Source of the DNA: Opisthocomus hoazin
Taxonomy: Eukaryota > Chordata > Aves > Opisthocomiformes > Opisthocomidae
Length of the DNA stretch: 64,000 bases
Assembly (NCBI RefSeq): GCF_030867145.1
Contig: NC_134440.1
Span: 4,712,001-4,776,000 of the forward strand
Reading direction: 5' to 3'
The notes below the pieces were generated by a model. That model did no database searches, was not told where the DNA came from, and saw only the letters and a program-made list of their open reading frames with translations. The position numbers and the translations under genes were made by a program. Positions 61,072 to 64,000 of this stretch are shown piece by piece; positions within the stretch are counted from its first letter, which is position 1, and each line of letters starts with the position of its first letter.

Positions 61072-64000
61072 CTGTAGGGACATTAAAAAGAGAAATATTA
61101 CTATAGGAATATTATATCCAATCATTATTTAAGTAGAGACAAGCTGACAAAACTAAAACCTATCTCAATACTTTATATAGATCAAAACAATAAGCATACT
61201 GAACAGTCAGTAATTAGCACATCCTTCATTGTTTAAAATACCACATGAATTTTGTGACAAAAACTTGCCTGTTGAGGCACGTAAGTCTAAATTCCATTCC
61301 AGCTGAGAGCTAGCATCTAAGTCTTCTACATCTGGGAATAAGCAACTTGGTCAAAGTCTCAGTAAAACCCCAGCAAATTCAGAAGCAGAAGCTGGCTGTC
61401 TCAGGTTTTGGCCAATACCCTAAACCCTGAGCCACCCTTGTTCTGAAGAAGGACAAGGAAATAGTAACAAGAACACACCGTCTACTTCAAACACTGCTCT
61501 GTCCTTTTTGACACCTTCTCTGACGGGCAGGTATATTATTCCTGGGAAAGTAACACAACTCCTAAGATTCCAGACAGATCCGCCCTACATACCACCCCCA
61601 AAGGAAAAAAAATAAGCATGGAGGTGTTAACATTCAGCCAAAAGAAAGAGTGGGAAACAAAACACATCCGTCACAAGGCAGTGGAAGGAGGGACTCTCAT
61701 TCACTGGCCGCAGTGCTCGCTACTGACTCTGGCTCAGACAGCATCTCAACACCACGAAGCGTTAAGTTCTACCACAGCTACAAGATCCACACTGAGCTAT
61801 TAAATCACAACTGATGAAAAATACTAAAATTGTGGTTAAAAACTGAACGTACTCCTTGAACTCAGCACTTTGCTCCCAGAAACGTCGCTAAACCAATGTA
61901 ACACCATTTTGCTCAAGACCATGTGTTCCACTCCAACCGGGTGATTCGGTAACAAATTATGTGTTTATAGGGATTAAAAACATCACCATTTAGGAAAATA
62001 AATAACCCGAGCCCTGGAAACAAAACTAATTGATGAGACATAATGGAAGGGGTTTCAGAAAGCGAAGAGGATTACTGGATTCCAGGTTTTCTTATATTTT
62101 TGTACTAAAAGCATTTCAATTAAAATTATGACTGTCTGCTACCCAGTCTGTCGTCCCTCTCCGCAGTTCCTCTTTTTAATGCACAGTTTAAGTGGCTCTC
62201 ATTAAAGCTACTAATACAGAAGCACATTTTAAGTGATTAGCACCAATAACATGGCAACACATTAACATTCCCTCCATGGGCTCCACAGCTCTCCCAGCGA
62301 GCCCATTTGCAACTCAGCTATTCATTTTCCATATTAATTGCACGCTCATTTCGCCATAGTAAACTTCTTCCCAGTATAGACCACTGAGGCATGGGACGGG
62401 GAGAGTGCCCAGGTGGTAACACTGGATCATTCCAGTTTCAAAACATTCCCCATCCCAACTTCCAACAGCTTCTAAGCAACAGAAAGCTAAAATAAAGATG
62501 CGATCATTGATAATCTGCTTCTGGTTTACACACTGCCAGCCACCGATATGCCTCAGAAATCGATCATCAATAAAAATAAGATACAAACTTGGTATCACTT
62601 ATGGCAGACTTTGGCGTGGCATTTCAGCTGCTACAGAACACCGGTCATCTGACTTTTCACGATGAAAAAGTAACTTTTATAAAACCTGGCAAACGACTAA
62701 ACTCAGCTATAGCTTAGAAATGCAACATTTCTGAGCCGCAATTTGCAATGTTATTTGCATTTAGGGATCACGGCTCTCACTGCACAGGCAAACAACGCTA
62801 CCATGTCCTCGGACACTTACACCCACTTCTTCCACATTTCTCTTACACAACCAGTTGCTCCCTTCAACGCCCTCCCCTCTTTTCTTCAAGTATGAAACTG
62901 TCAATAGAATGTCAGACTCGGCAAGAAATGTTACTATGAATTTACCTACTTTCTGGAAACACAGTACCAGAACTTCTTTTATTTTGCATCAGAACACAGT
63001 CTTCCAGATTTTCCTGCCTGCTTCTGCTGCACTTACTTCAACAGCAGATTTAAGTCATTGAAATATGCCTCACTGAAGATGAAACACGTAGATTCTGAGC
63101 TAATTATTCTGGGACAGGAGGTTTTTTTTTAGCTAAGCAGCACCTAGAACATTTGCAACTGAACGAAAATAGCAACAAAAACCAAACACAACACCAACAA
63201 CTTAAAAAAAAAAAATCTACTTCTGCAGTCAGCCATCTTCCCTGAAGCTCCCAGCGTTACCAACTGGAAACCAGCAGCCGTGCCAAGGACAGGGCGCGGA
63301 TGCCTGCGCTGGCTGCTCGTGCCGGGGTGGGCGGCCGCTTTCTGGGCGACCTTGGCAGGCGTCAGGCAAGAACTCGGACACAAGGTTTTCAGCAGCTGAG
63401 GCTGGCACTTTGCAAGGCCAAAAATGTACAGACAGCCTGGCGAGGTGGAAGTTCACCACACCTCAAGCCAGTCCACCTCTTTTCTGGGTTTTTTGGGGGG
63501 GTTTTATTTTGGCTTTTTTTGTGGGGTTTTTTGTTTGTTTGTTTTGTTGTTGTTGTTTTGGTCTTAAGATGGCTTTTAGTGCACTGTCAAGCTGAAGGAG
63601 GATGAGGCTGGAATAAAAGGAAAGCCACCAAATACAGTGCGTGTTGTTACAGAGCGAAAGGAGAAGTCTGCTAGCGATTCTCCATGAATGCTGTTGCTGA
63701 ATTTGTAAGCACTTTTCTACTTAAGACTTCAAGTAATCAATGCTGATCCTATACCTGTAACATTTATAGTGTAGGAAGAAAGCATAGTTCCTAACACCCT
63801 TATTCGTGGCAGAACATGCGTCTGAGGGTATCGGGCAGACCCCCACGCTGCCCTCCACACAGCTGGAGCCAGCAGTTCTCACCTCACCGTGACAAACCGC
63901 ATATTACCCACACATGATGGGTCTCTTATGAAACCCACTTCCCAGACCTGGAAGCATCTGGTCTCCATGCCTCAAAATTCAAGGGTTTTTTCCATCAGTT
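61072..64000 (-). other. KDM4B: KDM4B intron (5'-partial)
   Basis: This is the 3' part of the intron upstream of the first exon seen here. I looked for the preceding JmjC exon (the segment with the [22 protein letters not shown] type sequence) and did not find it, so it lies to the right of the window. The intron holds a CpG-rich patch near 63230-63370 and a T/G-rich low-complexity tract at about 63487-63560. No coding sequence or repeat family was recognised elsewhere in it. Confidence 0.8.
63487..63560. repeat. T/G-rich low-complexity tract
   Basis: Runs of T broken by G-runs, a (TTTG)n stretch and a (TTG)n stretch follow one another here. The + strand contains a G7 run near 63494. The minus (transcribed) strand is A/C-rich. 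It is simple sequence inside an intron and no function is claimed. The plus-strand reading frames through it, rich in Phe, Leu, Cys and Val, are artefacts of composition. Confidence 0.85.

Noticed and set aside
62641..62760. Search for the upstream JmjC exon with the first two iron ligands
   Set aside because: Only short chance matches on the wrong strand; the exon is outside the window.

Overview
The window is a piece of vertebrate nuclear genome, almost certainly from a bird. It carries most of one gene, KDM4B (histone H3K9me3/H3K36me3 lysine demethylase 4B), on the minus strand, plus its 3' flank. The evidence is 16 exons with canonical splice sites and continuous reading frame, whose translation follows the vertebrate KDM4B protein from the middle of the JmjC domain to the C-terminal Phe-stop. 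The bird assignment rests on two CR1 LINE 3' ends, low repeat density and compact introns (154 nt to 13.8 kb). No prokaryotic genes, CRISPR, tRNA or rRNA were seen.

Layout, in plus coordinates (the gene reads right to left): 61072-64000 is intron; the JmjN domain and first half of JmjC lie beyond the right edge. Exons 60968-61071, 56479-56616 and 42473-42669 encode the second half of the JmjC core, with the zinc ligands and the third iron ligand. A candidate 33-nt in-frame microexon sits at 41952-41984. Exons at 37679-37848, 31749-32266 and 30136-30256 encode the long, acidic, proline-rich and SUMO-motif-bearing linker. Six exons from 26883 to 21664, plus 16136-16321, encode the double PHD (PHD plus extended PHD) region. 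Exons 15817-15981, 14914-15033 and 11844-11936 encode the hybrid double Tudor domain. Exon 9772-9957 encodes the C-terminus. The 3' UTR probably runs to about 7.65 kb, where two AATAAA signals lie 18 nt apart, with an AU-rich element upstream. From 1 to about 7.65 kb is GC/CpG-patchy intergenic DNA with one orphan exon-like segment on the minus strand. Mammalian synteny would put a convergent PTPRS somewhere to the left, but no PTPRS coding sequence was recognised.

The window therefore encodes about 879 residues of KDM4B (890 with the microexon): the C-terminal part of the demethylase core joined to its chromatin-reader modules. Non-coding structure includes an hAT-type MITE with recognisable 8-bp target-site duplications, two CR1 fragments, an 8-copy 28-bp minisatellite, and a G-rich potential quadruplex just after the donor of the 154-nt intron. 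I found no novel multi-gene system. The most promising item is the unlisted 33-nt acidic microexon with a UGC motif just upstream of its acceptor, as in neural microexons.
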